Positions 1-8,284 of a DNA stretch of 14,574 nucleotides are shown piece by piece. The notes under the pieces are model-generated. The model had not been told where the DNA came from. It saw nothing but the letters and a program-made list of their open reading frames with translations, and did no database searches. The stretch covers positions 1 through 14,574 of the forward strand of contig JANXSE010000404.1 of assembly GCA_025356695.1 (NCBI GenBank). Direction: 5' to 3'. The stretch comes from Betaproteobacteria bacterium (GTDB lineage Bacteria > Pseudomonadota > Gammaproteobacteria > Burkholderiales > SG8-41). Position 1 is the stretch's first letter. Each line of letters starts with the position of its first letter. The translations under genes were made by a program, and so were the position numbers.

Positions 1-1727
1 CCTCCGTTGAGGACGTGCCGGCGCCAGCCCGCATCAGCAATTTCGTCCCTGCGCCCAAGGCGGCGGTCAAAGCGCCAACCTACACGGTCGTGGTCAGCGA
101 AGTGCCGGTCAAGGAATTGCTGTTCGCGCTCGCACGCGACACCAAACAGAACATCGACATTCATCCGGGCCTGCAAGGCCTGGTGAGTATCAACGCGATC
201 AATGAAACGCTGCCGGGCATCCTTGAGCGCATATCGAAGCAGGTCAACATGCGTTACCGCCTCGAAGGGCAAACGATCATCATCTCGCCCGATGCGCCGT
301 TCATGAAGACCTACAAGGTCAACTACGTCAACATGACGCGCGAAACGACTTCCACCATTGGCGTGTCCGGACTGATCCAAGGAAGTTCGGGCGGCGGCGG
401 TGGCACTTCCGGCGGTGGCGGTGGCGGCGGCGGCGGCGGCGGCGGTCAGACCAACGCCTCGTCTACTGTCGTGAAAACCGTTTCCAACAATAATTTCTGG
501 GAAACCATGCGCGATAATATTCGCGCCATTCTTACCTCGACGCGGAACCAAAACATGACCGCCGATCAACGGGCGGAACGCGCTGAAACCGCACGTGCAC
601 AACGCGAAGAACGCTTACAGCAGGCGGAAGCAGTTGCTCGTGCGGGGCAGGGTGCACCGCAGTTGTTCAACAGCGTTTTCGGCAATCAGCAGGCGGCCAC
701 GCCGCTGGCAACAGACGTTGCAAACGACATTGTCGTCAATGCGGTCGCCGGCACAATCAGCGTGCAAGCCACCGAAAAACAACACGCCCTGATCCAACAG
801 CACATCGACAGCATTTCGCAAGTTGCCCAACGTCAAGTATTGATTGAGGCGACCATCGCCGAGGTCACGCTGTCCGACAACTATCAAGGCGGCATTGACT
901 GGAGCCGCCTCGCCTCCTCCGGCGGACTAAATTTGACCCAAACGCTAACCGCTGGCGTAGCAAATGCATTTACCGCTGGCGGAATGACTGTGGGATATAC
1001 CAATGCCAACTCTCAACTTGGCAATATCAGCGCGAGTGTCAAATTACTTCAACAATTCGGCAATACCAGAGTATTGTCGAGTCCGAAAATGATGGCGCTT
1101 AACAACCAAACCGCCCTGCTCAAAATTGTCGACAACATCGTTTACTTCTCGGTCGAAGCACAAACAACAACCAATACCAACATCACCAACACTACATTCA
1201 ACACTTCTGCCCTAACCGTTCCAATTGGAATGGTCATGAGCATGACGCCGCAGGTCAACGACAATGGCCAAGTTACGCTTTCTGTTCGTCCTACGGTTAC
1301 CCGCTTAAACGGCTTTGCAAATGACCCCAACCCGAGCCTCTGCAATAAAGACGTTGTTGGTGGAAATGGTGGCAAATGCCTGACCAACCCGGTGCCGCAA
1401 ATCCAGACCCGCGAAATGGAATCGGTGCTGCAACTGGTGAGTGGCCAGACCGCCGTACTCGGCGGCCTCATGCAGGACAACACCTCCTATGCGCGCAATG
1501 CCATTCCCGGCGTCGGCAACCCCGGCAACACCGGCGTGCTGAGCGAAATCTTCAGCATGCGCAACGATGCGGTCAGCAAATCGGAACTGGTGATCTTCCT
1601 GCGCGCCACCGTCATTACCAATCCGTCGCTGGAAAGCGAGGAGCTTAAATTCTTCGAACGCCTGTTGCCGCGCCAGTCGGAGACACCGGCTTCAGGGCAA
1701 ACTGAAAAAACCGGCGCCGCAAAATGA
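1..1727 (+). CDS. mshL: MSHA-type outer-membrane secretin, 5' end missing
   Basis: This protein would form the outer-membrane ring through which the pilus exits. The frame is open from the left edge. The first in-frame start is a GTG at base 15, but no signal peptide or lipobox follows it, so the true start is probably upstream of the window. Counting from that GTG, residues about 23-92 form an STN/N0-like domain ('VPVKELLFALARDTKQNIDI'). A Gly/Ser linker with 12 consecutive Gly follows (133-144), then an Ala/Gln/Glu-rich helix (about 181-212), an N1-like fold (about 237-288) and the secretin domain (about 349-535). The C-terminal signature includes 'VPIGMVMSMTPQV', 'SGQTAVLGGLMQDNTS' and 'SELVIFLRATVITNP'. 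A Cys pair (443/455) could close a loop. The 3' end overlaps the next gene by ATGA. The secretin assignment is secure. MshL rather than PilQ or GspD rests on gene order and the N0 layout. Confidence 0.9.
   Translation, partial: SVEDVPAPARISNFVPAPKAAVKAPTYTVVVSEVPVKELLFALARDTKQNIDIHPGLQGLVSINAINETLPGILERISKQVNMRYRLEGQTIIISPDAPFMKTYKVNYVNMTRETTSTIGVSGLIQGSSGGGGGTSGGGGGGGGGGGGQTNASSTVVKTVSNNNFWETMRDNIRAILTSTRNQNMTADQRAERAETARAQREERLQQAEAVARAGQGAPQLFNSVFGNQQAATPLATDVANDIVVNAVAGTISVQATEKQHALIQQHIDSISQVAQRQVLIEATIAEVTLSDNYQGGIDWSRLASSGGLNLTQTLTAGVANAFTAGGMTVGYTNANSQLGNISASVKLLQQFGNTRVLSSPKMMALNNQTALLKIVDNIVYFSVEAQTTTNTNITNTTFNTSALTVPIGMVMSMTPQVNDNGQVTLSVRPTVTRLNGFANDPNPSLCNKDVVGGNGGKCLTNPVPQIQTREMESVLQLVSGQTAVLGGLMQDNTSYARNAIPGVGNPGNTGVLSEIFSMRNDAVSKSELVIFLRATVITNPSLESEELKFFERLLPRQSETPASGQTEKTGAAK
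411..446 (+). repeat. GGC/GGT trinucleotide tract encoding 12 Gly
   Basis: Twelve consecutive glycine codons (GGC with interspersed GGT) lie inside the secretin gene, preceded by a shorter five-Gly run separated by Thr-Ser. The tract encodes a flexible linker between the N0 and N1 regions. Changes by whole repeat units would alter linker length without shifting the frame. Confidence 0.85.
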
Positions 1728-3037
1728 GCCTCTTGATGAAGGCCCTGGAAAAGGCCGCCAAAGACCGCGAAGGCAGCGAACCCGGCGCGTCGAAAGACGG
1801 CATTTCGCTTGAGCCGATCCCCGCACGTACAGCGGCAGCGCGCGAGCCGGCTATCGCCGCGCCGCAACCGGCACGCAACAATGCGATGGCAGAACCGAAA
1901 CAGCCCGCACAGGCGGCGACGGTGATGAAAGCCGGCCGCAGCGGCAGCAGCAGCGGCGGCGGCATACTGCGCACGCGTCCGCTGTTCGTGTTCAGCATCC
2001 TGACCGGATTGGTGGCCGCCGGTTATGGCGGATATGTCTATCTGCAACTGACGAATCCGGGCATGTTCGTAAAACAGGCGCCGCGCCCGCCACAGAACAC
2101 ACAGGTCGCCGTACCGGCGCCGGCGGCGCCGGCAACCGCGGCGGTCCAGGCGCCGCCACCGCTGGCATCACTCGGCGCGCCGGAAACAGAAACACCTCAG
2201 CCCGCTGCGCAACCCGCCCAACCCGCCGGCACGCCGGGCAAGGGCGCGGCACCGGCGATACCGGTGACGTCCATCGCCACCGCCATCGCCACGGCAGCAT
2301 CGGTCGCCACGCAAACCACAGCGGCGGTTGCACAAGAAAGAAAAGGCGCGCCGGCCACAGCAGCGGCAGCGCCGGTTGTTGCCGCACCGCTGCCGCTGGC
2401 CCCCGCGGCCGAATCACCGCGCGACACCATCAAGGTCACGGCGGGTTCGACCACCCCGGTAGTCAATCCTTTGTTGACTGAGGCCTATACCGCCCTCAAC
2501 GCCGGCAATCTCGACGCCTCTCAGCGTCTCTACAACCAGATGCTGCGCAGCGACCCCGGCAGCATCGACGCACTGCTCGGCCTCGCCGCCATCGCCACGC
2601 AGCAGGGCAACGGCGACGAGGCAACGCGGCGCTACTTGAAAGTCCTCGAACTCGATCCGCGCAACGCGCTGGCGCAAGCCGGACTGATCGGCATCCTCGG
2701 CCGCGCCGATCCGCAATCGTCGGAAACACGCGTCAAGCAGCTTATTACCCGCGAACCGGCGGCGGCCTATCTGCATTTCGCGCTCGGCATCACCTATATC
2801 GATCAAAAACGCTGGCCCGATGCGCAGCAGGCCTTCTTCCAGGCCCACCAGCTGCAACCCGACAATCCCGACTACGCCTTCAATCTGGCGGTCGCGCTGG
2901 AACACATCGGTCAACCGAAGGCGGCGCTGGGTTTCTACCGCCGCGCGGTGCAGCTTGCGGCGGTCAAAGGACAGACGAACTTCAGCACCGTCAGCGCCGA
3001 AGACCGCATCGGCAAGCTCGAAAAAATTGCCAAATAG
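1724..3037 (+). CDS. Membrane-anchored TPR protein of the pilus locus (MshN-like)
   Basis: This 437-residue protein starts at an ATG that overlaps the secretin stop (ATGA), so translation is probably coupled; no SD is visible. The N-terminus 'MSLLMKALEKAAKDR' is an amphipathic cytoplasmic helix resembling the starts of MshN and GspB proteins (from memory, not a search). One membrane segment follows at about 86-108 ('RPLFVFSILTGLVAAGYGGY'). A long Ala/Pro-rich periplasmic linker (about 117-245) leads to a C-terminal TPR block (about 247-435) with units such as 'EAYTALNAGNLDASQRLYNQ' and 'AYLHFALGITYIDQKRWPDA'. Its place between secretin and assembly ATPase matches mshN in Vibrio-type MSHA loci. 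The likely role is to link the inner-membrane machinery to the secretin. TPR and topology are seen directly; the role is inferred. Confidence 0.85.
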   Translation: MSLLMKALEKAAKDREGSEPGASKDGISLEPIPARTAAAREPAIAAPQPARNNAMAEPKQPAQAATVMKAGRSGSSSGGGILRTRPLFVFSILTGLVAAGYGGYVYLQLTNPGMFVKQAPRPPQNTQVAVPAPAAPATAAVQAPPPLASLGAPETETPQPAAQPAQPAGTPGKGAAPAIPVTSIATAIATAASVATQTTAAVAQERKGAPATAAAAPVVAAPLPLAPAAESPRDTIKVTAGSTTPVVNPLLTEAYTALNAGNLDASQRLYNQMLRSDPGSIDALLGLAAIATQQGNGDEATRRYLKVLELDPRNALAQAGLIGILGRADPQSSETRVKQLITREPAAAYLHFALGITYIDQKRWPDAQQAFFQAHQLQPDNPDYAFNLAVALEHIGQPKAALGFYRRAVQLAAVKGQTNFSTVSAEDRIGKLEKIAK

Positions 3038-3060
3038 CACGCCGGGAATCACGGCGTGCT
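3036..3060. other. Perfect 9-bp hairpin after the TPR gene
   Basis: AGCACGCCG and its exact reverse complement CGGCGTGCT flank a 7-nt loop, and the left arm begins within the TPR gene's stop codon. No T-run follows on the + strand, so it is not a canonical intrinsic terminator. It may stabilise the upstream mRNA 3' end or partly attenuate read-through into the ATPase gene. Confidence 0.55.
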
Positions 3061-3075
3061 GAGGGCAAAACGGGC

Positions 3076-3093
3076 CGTAATTTTCAAATTACG
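3076..3093. promoter_or_regulatory. 8-bp-arm inverted repeat upstream of mshE
   Basis: CGTAATTT and AAATTACG are perfect reverse complements separated by TC. The element ends 31 bp upstream of the ATPase start and just upstream of the predicted -10. Its AT-rich core in GC-rich surroundings and its position suit a dimeric regulator's operator, but no regulator is identified and a chance palindrome is possible. Confidence 0.4.
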
Positions 3094-3112
3094 CGCCACG
3101 CGCAGGCAACGC

Positions 3113-3118
3113 TAAAAT
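3113..3118 (+). promoter_or_regulatory. Candidate -10 box (TAAAAT) for mshE
   Basis: TAAAAT matches the sigma-70 -10 consensus at 5 of 6 positions. It lies 6 bp before the ATPase ATG, so transcription would begin at about the start codon and give a leaderless mRNA. No SD precedes this ATG, which agrees with that reading. No good -35 is seen at normal spacing; TTCAAA at 3083-3088 is too far away. Confidence 0.4.
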
Positions 3119-3124
3119 AACGTC

Positions 3125-4828
3125 ATGGCCGAACAGCGCAAAAAACTCCGATTGGGCGAACTGCTGGTGCAGCAGGGGCTGATCACGCCCGATCAGCTCG
3201 GCATCGCGCTGGCCGAACAAAAACAGAACAACATCCCGATCGGGCGCCAGCTGGTGCGCCTGGGCTTCATCACCGAGGCGGCGATCCGCGACATCATGGC
3301 GCGCACGGTCGGCCAGGAGTCGATCGACCTCGCGCACGTCGTCGCCGATCCTGAGGCGCTGAAACTGGTGCCGCAGGATTTCGCCCGCCGCCACCGCGTG
3401 CTGCCGATCGCTTATGACGCCGACGAGCGCCAGCTCACAATCGCCACCACCGAAATATTCAACGTCGTCGCTCTCGACCAGTTGCGTGCCTCGCTCGGCG
3501 CCGGCATCGAGATCAAGACCCAGCTCGCCGGCGAAGCGCAGCTCGAAGACTACTTCGACCAGTTCTACGGCTATGAACTGTCGGTCGACGGCATCCTGCA
3601 GGAAATCGAAACCGGCGAGATCGATTATCAAAGTCTCGGCGCCGGCGGCGAGGAGTACACCCAGCCGATGGTGCGCCTGGTCAACGCGCTGCTGGTCGAC
3701 GCCGTCAAGCGCGGCGCCTCGGACATCCACTTCGAGCCGGAATACGCGTTTCTGCGCATACGTTACCGCATCGACGGTGTGCTCGAGACCGTGCGCAGCC
3801 TGCACAAAACCTACATGCCCGGCATCACGGTGCGCATCAAGGTCATCAGCGAAATGAACATCGCCGAGACGCGCGCGCCGCAGGACGGCCGCATCTCGCT
3901 GACACTGAACGGCCGTCCGATCGATTTTCGCGTCTCGACCCACCCGACCGTGCACGGCGAAAACATCGTGCTGCGGATTCTCGACCGCGAAAAATCGATC
4001 ATCAGCCTCGACAAGATGAATCTGCCGGCGGAAACGATGAGCCGCCTCAATCTGATGCTGGCGCGGCCCGAGGGAATCCTGATCGTGACCGGCCCGACCG
4101 GCAGCGGCAAGACCACCACGCTGTATTCATTGCTGTCGCAGATGAACGACGAAGCGGTCAACATCATGACGCTGGAGGACCCGGTCGAGTACCCGTTGAC
4201 GTTGATGCGCCAGACTTCGGTCAACGAGGCGGTAAAGATGGATTTCGCCAACGGCATCCGCTCGATGATGCGGCAGGACCCGGACATCATTCTGGTCGGC
4301 GAAATCCGCGATCGCGATACCGCCGAGATGGCGTTCCGCGCCGCCATGACCGGCCACCAGGTGTTTTCAACACTGCATTCGAACTCCGCGCTCGGCGCCT
4401 TTCCGCGCCTGCTGGACATCGGCATCCAGCCCGACATCATGGCCGGCAACATCATCGGCGTGGTGGCGCAGCGACTGGTACGCGCGCTCTGCGTACATTG
4501 CAAAGAAGCCTACATTCCAACACCCGAGGAACGCAAAGTGCTGGGCGTCGGCGGCGCCACAGCCGAACAGCTCTACCGGCCGGTCGGCTGCCAGCGTTGC
4601 GACAACAAGGGTTTCAAGGGCCGCCGGTCGGTCATGGAATTGCTGGTGATGGATGTCGAACTCGACGAACTGGTGGCACGGCGCGCCACCGCCAAGGAAC
4701 TGCGCGCCGCGGCACTGGGCAACGGCTTCCGGCCGCTCGCCGAGGAAGCCATCGCCCTGGTGCTGAACGGCACCAGTTCGCTCGCCGAGATATCACGCAC
4801 GATCGACCTGACCGGCCGCTTTACCTGA
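3125..4828 (+). CDS. mshE: Pilus assembly ATPase with c-di-GMP-binding MshE N-terminus
   Basis: This 567-residue cytoplasmic hexameric ATPase of the GspE/PilB family powers pilin polymerisation. Residues 9-32 ('RLGELLVQQGLITPDQLGIA' ... Q32) match the 24-residue MshEN c-di-GMP motif RLGxxLLxxGLIxxxxLxxxLxxQ. A second copy follows after the characteristic five-residue spacer, from residue 38 ('PIGRQLVRLGFITEAAI'), but is degenerate: P, I and T replace the expected R, L and Q. Then come the N2 domain, Walker A GPTGSGKTT (323-331), an Asp-box region, the Walker B region DIILVGEIRD (from 387), a His-box-like TLHS, and a zinc-binding tetracysteine site (CVHC 456-459, CQRC 489-492). The start is set by the motif beginning at residue 9. 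No SD is present. Length and domain order are normal for the family. Binding of c-di-GMP is established for MshE-type N domains and inferred here. Confidence 0.95.
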   Translation: MAEQRKKLRLGELLVQQGLITPDQLGIALAEQKQNNIPIGRQLVRLGFITEAAIRDIMARTVGQESIDLAHVVADPEALKLVPQDFARRHRVLPIAYDADERQLTIATTEIFNVVALDQLRASLGAGIEIKTQLAGEAQLEDYFDQFYGYELSVDGILQEIETGEIDYQSLGAGGEEYTQPMVRLVNALLVDAVKRGASDIHFEPEYAFLRIRYRIDGVLETVRSLHKTYMPGITVRIKVISEMNIAETRAPQDGRISLTLNGRPIDFRVSTHPTVHGENIVLRILDREKSIISLDKMNLPAETMSRLNLMLARPEGILIVTGPTGSGKTTTLYSLLSQMNDEAVNIMTLEDPVEYPLTLMRQTSVNEAVKMDFANGIRSMMRQDPDIILVGEIRDRDTAEMAFRAAMTGHQVFSTLHSNSALGAFPRLLDIGIQPDIMAGNIIGVVAQRLVRALCVHCKEAYIPTPEERKVLGVGGATAEQLYRPVGCQRCDNKGFKGRRSVMELLVMDVELDELVARRATAKELRAAALGNGFRPLAEEAIALVLNGTSSLAEISRTIDLTGRFT

Positions 4829-4837
4829 TCGCCCCTC

Positions 4838-6046
4838 ATGCCCGCATACCAATATAAAGCCGTTGACAAAAGCGGGCAGCCCGCACGCGGCGGGCTCGAT
4901 GCAGCCAACGAGGTCGATCTCGAGTTGCGGTTGCGCCGCATGGGTCTCGATCTCATCACGTTCCGCGAAATTGAAAAAACCGCCAGCGGCTTTGGCGGCG
5001 GCGGCAGCGTCACGCGCCGCGATCTGATTACCTTCTGCTTCGACATGGAGCAGATTTCGCGCTCCGGCATCCCGATCCTCGAAGGCATTCGCGACCTGCG
5101 CGATTCGATCGAGAACCCGCGCTTTCGCGAAATTCTGACTACACTGACCGAAGACATGGAGGGAGGCCGCATCCTGTCGCAGGCCATGTCGCAGCATCCC
5201 CACGTGTTCGACAACGTGTTTGTCAGCCTGATCCGCGCCGGCGAGCAGGCCGGCCGCCTGACCGACATTTTCACCAGCCTCGCCAACACGCTGAAATGGC
5301 AGGATGAGCTCGCATCGCAAACCAAGCGCCTGCTGATGTATCCGGCGTTTGTGCTCGTGGTCGTGACCGCGGTCATGATATTCATGCTCGCCTATCTGGT
5401 GCCGCAAATCGTGACGCTGCTCAAGGCCATGGGCGTCGCGCTGCCGATACAGACGAAGGTTTTGATTTTTTTGTCGAACTTTGTGGTCAACTACTGGCCG
5501 TTCGTGTTCGGCATTCCGACCGTTATAGTGGTCACGCTGGTGGCCATCGTCAGGCGCAGCCAGAAGGCGCAATATCTCTGGGACTACACCAAACTTCGGC
5601 TGCCGGTGATTGGCCCGATCCTGCAGAAAATCATCATGTCGCGGTTTACCAACCTGTTTGCGCTAATGTACCAGTCGGGCATCACCATTCTCGACGCGAT
5701 CAAGACCTCAGAAGATATCGTCGGCAACCGCGTGATTGCCGACGGCCTGATGCGCGCCGGGCAGCAGATCAACGCCGGCGAAAGCCTCACCGAAACGTTT
5801 CAGAATCTGGGCGTGTTTCCGCCGCTGGTGATCCGCATGCTGCGTGTCGGCGAAGCGACCGGCGCGCTCGACACCGCACTGATGAACGTCACCTACTTTT
5901 ACAACCGCGACGTGAAGGATGCGGTCGACAAGGGCATGGCGATGATCGGGCCCGCGCTGACCGTGTTCATGGGCGGCATGATGATGTTCATCATGTGGGC
6001 GGTGCTCGGACCCGTATATGATATTCTGGGCAAAGTAAAAACCTGA
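4838..6046 (+). CDS. mshG: Inner-membrane platform protein, GspF/PilC family
   Basis: This 402-residue protein is the polytopic platform that the ATPase works on. It begins 'MPAYQYKAVDKSGQPARGGL', typical of GspF/PilC proteins. It contains two T2SSF domains, about 60-190 ('FCFDMEQISRSGIPILEGI', 'LIRAGEQAGRL') and about 265-392 ('FALMYQSGITILDAI', 'MLRVGEATGALD'). Three membrane segments fall at about 169-190, 217-238 and 370-391, the usual GspF topology. The start lies 9 bp after the ATPase stop with no SD, so translational coupling is likely. Family assignment is secure. The symbol follows from its place after mshE, since PilC and GspF proteins look alike by eye. Confidence 0.93.
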   Translation: MPAYQYKAVDKSGQPARGGLDAANEVDLELRLRRMGLDLITFREIEKTASGFGGGGSVTRRDLITFCFDMEQISRSGIPILEGIRDLRDSIENPRFREILTTLTEDMEGGRILSQAMSQHPHVFDNVFVSLIRAGEQAGRLTDIFTSLANTLKWQDELASQTKRLLMYPAFVLVVVTAVMIFMLAYLVPQIVTLLKAMGVALPIQTKVLIFLSNFVVNYWPFVFGIPTVIVVTLVAIVRRSQKAQYLWDYTKLRLPVIGPILQKIIMSRFTNLFALMYQSGITILDAIKTSEDIVGNRVIADGLMRAGQQINAGESLTETFQNLGVFPPLVIRMLRVGEATGALDTALMNVTYFYNRDVKDAVDKGMAMIGPALTVFMGGMMMFIMWAVLGPVYDILGKVKT

Positions 6047-6077
6047 CCAAGTCACCGGCGCAGCCCTCACTCAAAAC

Positions 6078-7652
6078 ATGGCCGAAAGTCTTTTAATTTG
6101 TGTATCCGCCGCGCAGGTCAGCGCGGCGCACTGGCACGGCGGCCGTTTCTCGACCTGCACGGTGTTTGAGAACGACGACAACGGCGTGGTCGCGTTCAAG
6201 GAGTTTCTGCAACAGAGCAAACGCATGCCGGTGAAGATGATCGTCGACGCGGTTGAGGAAGACTACCGCTTCGAATCAATGCCGCACAGTTTCGGCAGCG
6301 ACCGCAGCGAAATGCTCAACCGCAAACTCAAACAGCATTATCGCAATACGCCCTATTTCAGCGCCCGCGCACAGGGCCGCGACACCGGCAAACGCCGCGA
6401 CGACCGTTATCTGTTCTGCGCATTGACCAATCCCGAACTCATCACGAACTGGCTCAAGGCGGTACAGGAACGCGAAATGCCGGTGGTCGGCATTTATCTG
6501 CTGCCGACCGTCAGCGCGGGTCTCCTTGACAAACTGAGCCTCAAGCAGCCCAACCTGCTGCTGGTTTCACTGCACAACGCCGGCATGCGGCTGACCTATT
6601 TCCGCGACCAGAAACTGCGCATCAGCCGCCTCGCCCGTACCGAAGCCAGGGGCCCCAACGCGACCAAGGGCTACGCCGAGGAAATTTCAAACACGCGGTT
6701 GTACCTGCACGCGCTGCGCGTGATGACGCTCGACGAACATCTGTCGGTGTTGATCGTCGACCGCGATGACAGCCTTGCCGAACTGGTGCAAAGCATCGCG
6801 CGCGACAGCCCGAACATCGACTGCCGGCGTATCGACCGCCAGCAGATTTCGACCAATCTGGGCATGACGGTACCGGCGCTCGAGTCGTCGAACGACGCGC
6901 TCTACCTGCATCTGCTCGGCCTGCGGGCGCCCGAAAACAATCTGGCGCCGGCCTCCGTCACCGCAGGCTTCCGCCAGCACCAACTGCGGCGCGGCCTTTA
7001 CACGCTGACTGGGCTTACCACACTGACCATCGCCGCCTGGTGCGGGGTGAATGTCTACCAGATCGTCGATACCGGCCTCGATATCGACAACGCGAAACGA
7101 CAAACCGCCGAACTGCAGGCGCAGTATCTGGCGGCGACCCGCGAGTTTCCGGCCGCGCCAACCAATGCGGAGAATCTGGAACGCGCCGTCGAAATCTCAA
7201 AAAAGATCGGCGCCACCACGCGCTCGCCGGAACTCATGATGGAACTGCTGAGCGAGGCGCTCGAGCAAAACCCGTCGATTTACATGCGGCTGTTCGGCTG
7301 GAAATACGATCGTACCGAAATCGGCGCGGAAGGCATCGGCGCAAAGGGAACGGTCCCGGTCGCGGCGCCGAACACACCGCCGCCCCTGCCCGGCGCAGAC
7401 GTGCGCAAACAAAGTGCACTGATCGAGGGCGAGGTACGGCCATTCCGCGGCGACTACCGCGCGGCGATCGAATCGATCAAGACGTTCGCCGGCACGATCT
7501 CCAAACGGCCCGAGGTGGCGGAGGTCAAGATCGTGAAACTGCCGCTCGACATCAATCCGACCCTGTCACTGTCCGGCAACACCACTGAAAACCGCGATCA
7601 GATCGGCAAGGCCGAGTTCAAAGTCGTCATCGTCTTCAAACAATCGATATGA
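6078..7652 (+). CDS. mshI: MshI-like bitopic protein (PilM/PilN or GspL-type layout)
   Basis: This 524-residue protein has a large cytoplasmic N-terminal part (about 1-300), one membrane segment at about 306-326 ('LYTLTGLTTLTIAAWCGVNV'), a likely coiled coil (about 333-375) and a periplasmic C-terminal domain. The layout resembles GspL or a PilM-PilN fusion, in which the cytoplasmic actin-like domain contacts the assembly ATPase. A Gly/Pro-rich stretch at about 415-441 interrupts the periplasmic domain. C-terminal residues 464-520 resemble the ferredoxin-like fold of PilN/GspL proteins. Position after mshE-mshG and before PilO- and PilP-like genes supports a role in the inner-membrane alignment complex. 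The ATG is 31 bp after the mshG stop and has no SD. Similarity at sequence level is loose, so the symbol rests mostly on context and topology. Confidence 0.8.
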   Translation: MAESLLICVSAAQVSAAHWHGGRFSTCTVFENDDNGVVAFKEFLQQSKRMPVKMIVDAVEEDYRFESMPHSFGSDRSEMLNRKLKQHYRNTPYFSARAQGRDTGKRRDDRYLFCALTNPELITNWLKAVQEREMPVVGIYLLPTVSAGLLDKLSLKQPNLLLVSLHNAGMRLTYFRDQKLRISRLARTEARGPNATKGYAEEISNTRLYLHALRVMTLDEHLSVLIVDRDDSLAELVQSIARDSPNIDCRRIDRQQISTNLGMTVPALESSNDALYLHLLGLRAPENNLAPASVTAGFRQHQLRRGLYTLTGLTTLTIAAWCGVNVYQIVDTGLDIDNAKRQTAELQAQYLAATREFPAAPTNAENLERAVEISKKIGATTRSPELMMELLSEALEQNPSIYMRLFGWKYDRTEIGAEGIGAKGTVPVAAPNTPPPLPGADVRKQSALIEGEVRPFRGDYRAAIESIKTFAGTISKRPEVAEVKIVKLPLDINPTLSLSGNTTENRDQIGKAEFKVVIVFKQSI

Positions 7653-8284
7653 ATACCGACGATTTAAAAGCGCTGCGCAACCCGCTGATCCTGCTCGCGG
7701 CCATTGTCGCGATCGGCGCGGCGGCGATTTTTTATCTGAACCAGTCGCTCAGCACCTTGCGCAAGGATTTCACCCAGCAAACCAACCTGATGCGCGAGGC
7801 ACGCACGCGTCTGCAGCGTTCGGGCGATGAAAAACAGATCATCGTGCGACATCTGCCGGCCTATTCAAATCTCGAGCGCATCGGCTTTGTCGGTGAAGAA
7901 CAGCGCCTGAACTGGGTCGAGGGCCTGCGCCTGTCCAACCAGCAATCGCAGCTCTTCGGCGTCACCTACCAGATCGGCGCGCAGCAACCGTATCCGTTCG
8001 CCAGCGAACTCAACCCCGGCCAGTTGGCGATCCACCATGCACTCATGAAAATAAATTTCAACCTGCTGCACGAAGGCGACCTGATGCGGTTGCTGAGCAC
8101 GCTCGGCAAACAGGGCGCCGGTTTCTTCTCGGTCAACCAGTGTCAGATGGACCGCTCGGGCACCGCCAACGTCACCGCCGGCAGCGCGGTGCGCTACCAG
8201 CCCAACCTGCGTGCCGAATGCGACCTGTCATGGATTACCGTGACCGCACCGTCGGCTCCCAGTGCGGCGGAGAAAAAACCATGA
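7649..8284 (+). CDS. mshJ: PilO/MshJ-like alignment-complex protein
   Basis: This 211-residue bitopic protein has a short cytoplasmic N-terminus, a membrane segment at about 12-30 ('PLILLAAIVAIGAAAIFYL'), a coiled-coil stretch (about 32-60, 'LSTLRKDFTQQTNLMREA') and a periplasmic domain. This is the PilO/GspM plan. Its start overlaps the MshI-like stop (ATGA), and its own stop overlaps the next start in the same way, so the three genes are probably translated in coupled fashion. The likely role is to pair with the MshI-like protein in the periplasm and with the MshK-like protein. Direct motif evidence is limited; topology, size and position carry the call. Confidence 0.75.
   Translation: MNTDDLKALRNPLILLAAIVAIGAAAIFYLNQSLSTLRKDFTQQTNLMREARTRLQRSGDEKQIIVRHLPAYSNLERIGFVGEEQRLNWVEGLRLSNQQSQLFGVTYQIGAQQPYPFASELNPGQLAIHHALMKINFNLLHEGDLMRLLSTLGKQGAGFFSVNQCQMDRSGTANVTAGSAVRYQPNLRAECDLSWITVTAPSAPSAAEKKP

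Noticed and set aside
3036..3060. Intrinsic terminator after the TPR gene
   Set aside because: The 9-bp stem is perfect, but the + strand has GAGGGCAAAA instead of a T-run, so it is listed only as a hairpin.
3089..3955. Minus-strand open frame of 288 codons opposite mshE
   Set aside because: GC-rich codon structure of mshE creates an antisense frame. The product is Asp/Arg/His-rich with no motif, while the + strand carries all MshE motifs.
4793..5572. Minus-strand open frame of 259 codons opposite mshG
   Set aside because: Antisense shadow of the GspF-family gene with low-complexity His/Arg/Asp composition and no recognisable domain.
8140..8280. Upstream ATG extension of the MshK-like protein
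   Set aside because: It adds 47 Arg/Gln/His-rich residues from inside mshJ in another frame and would bury an obvious signal peptide. The ATGA overlap start at 8281 has a GGAG ahead of it.
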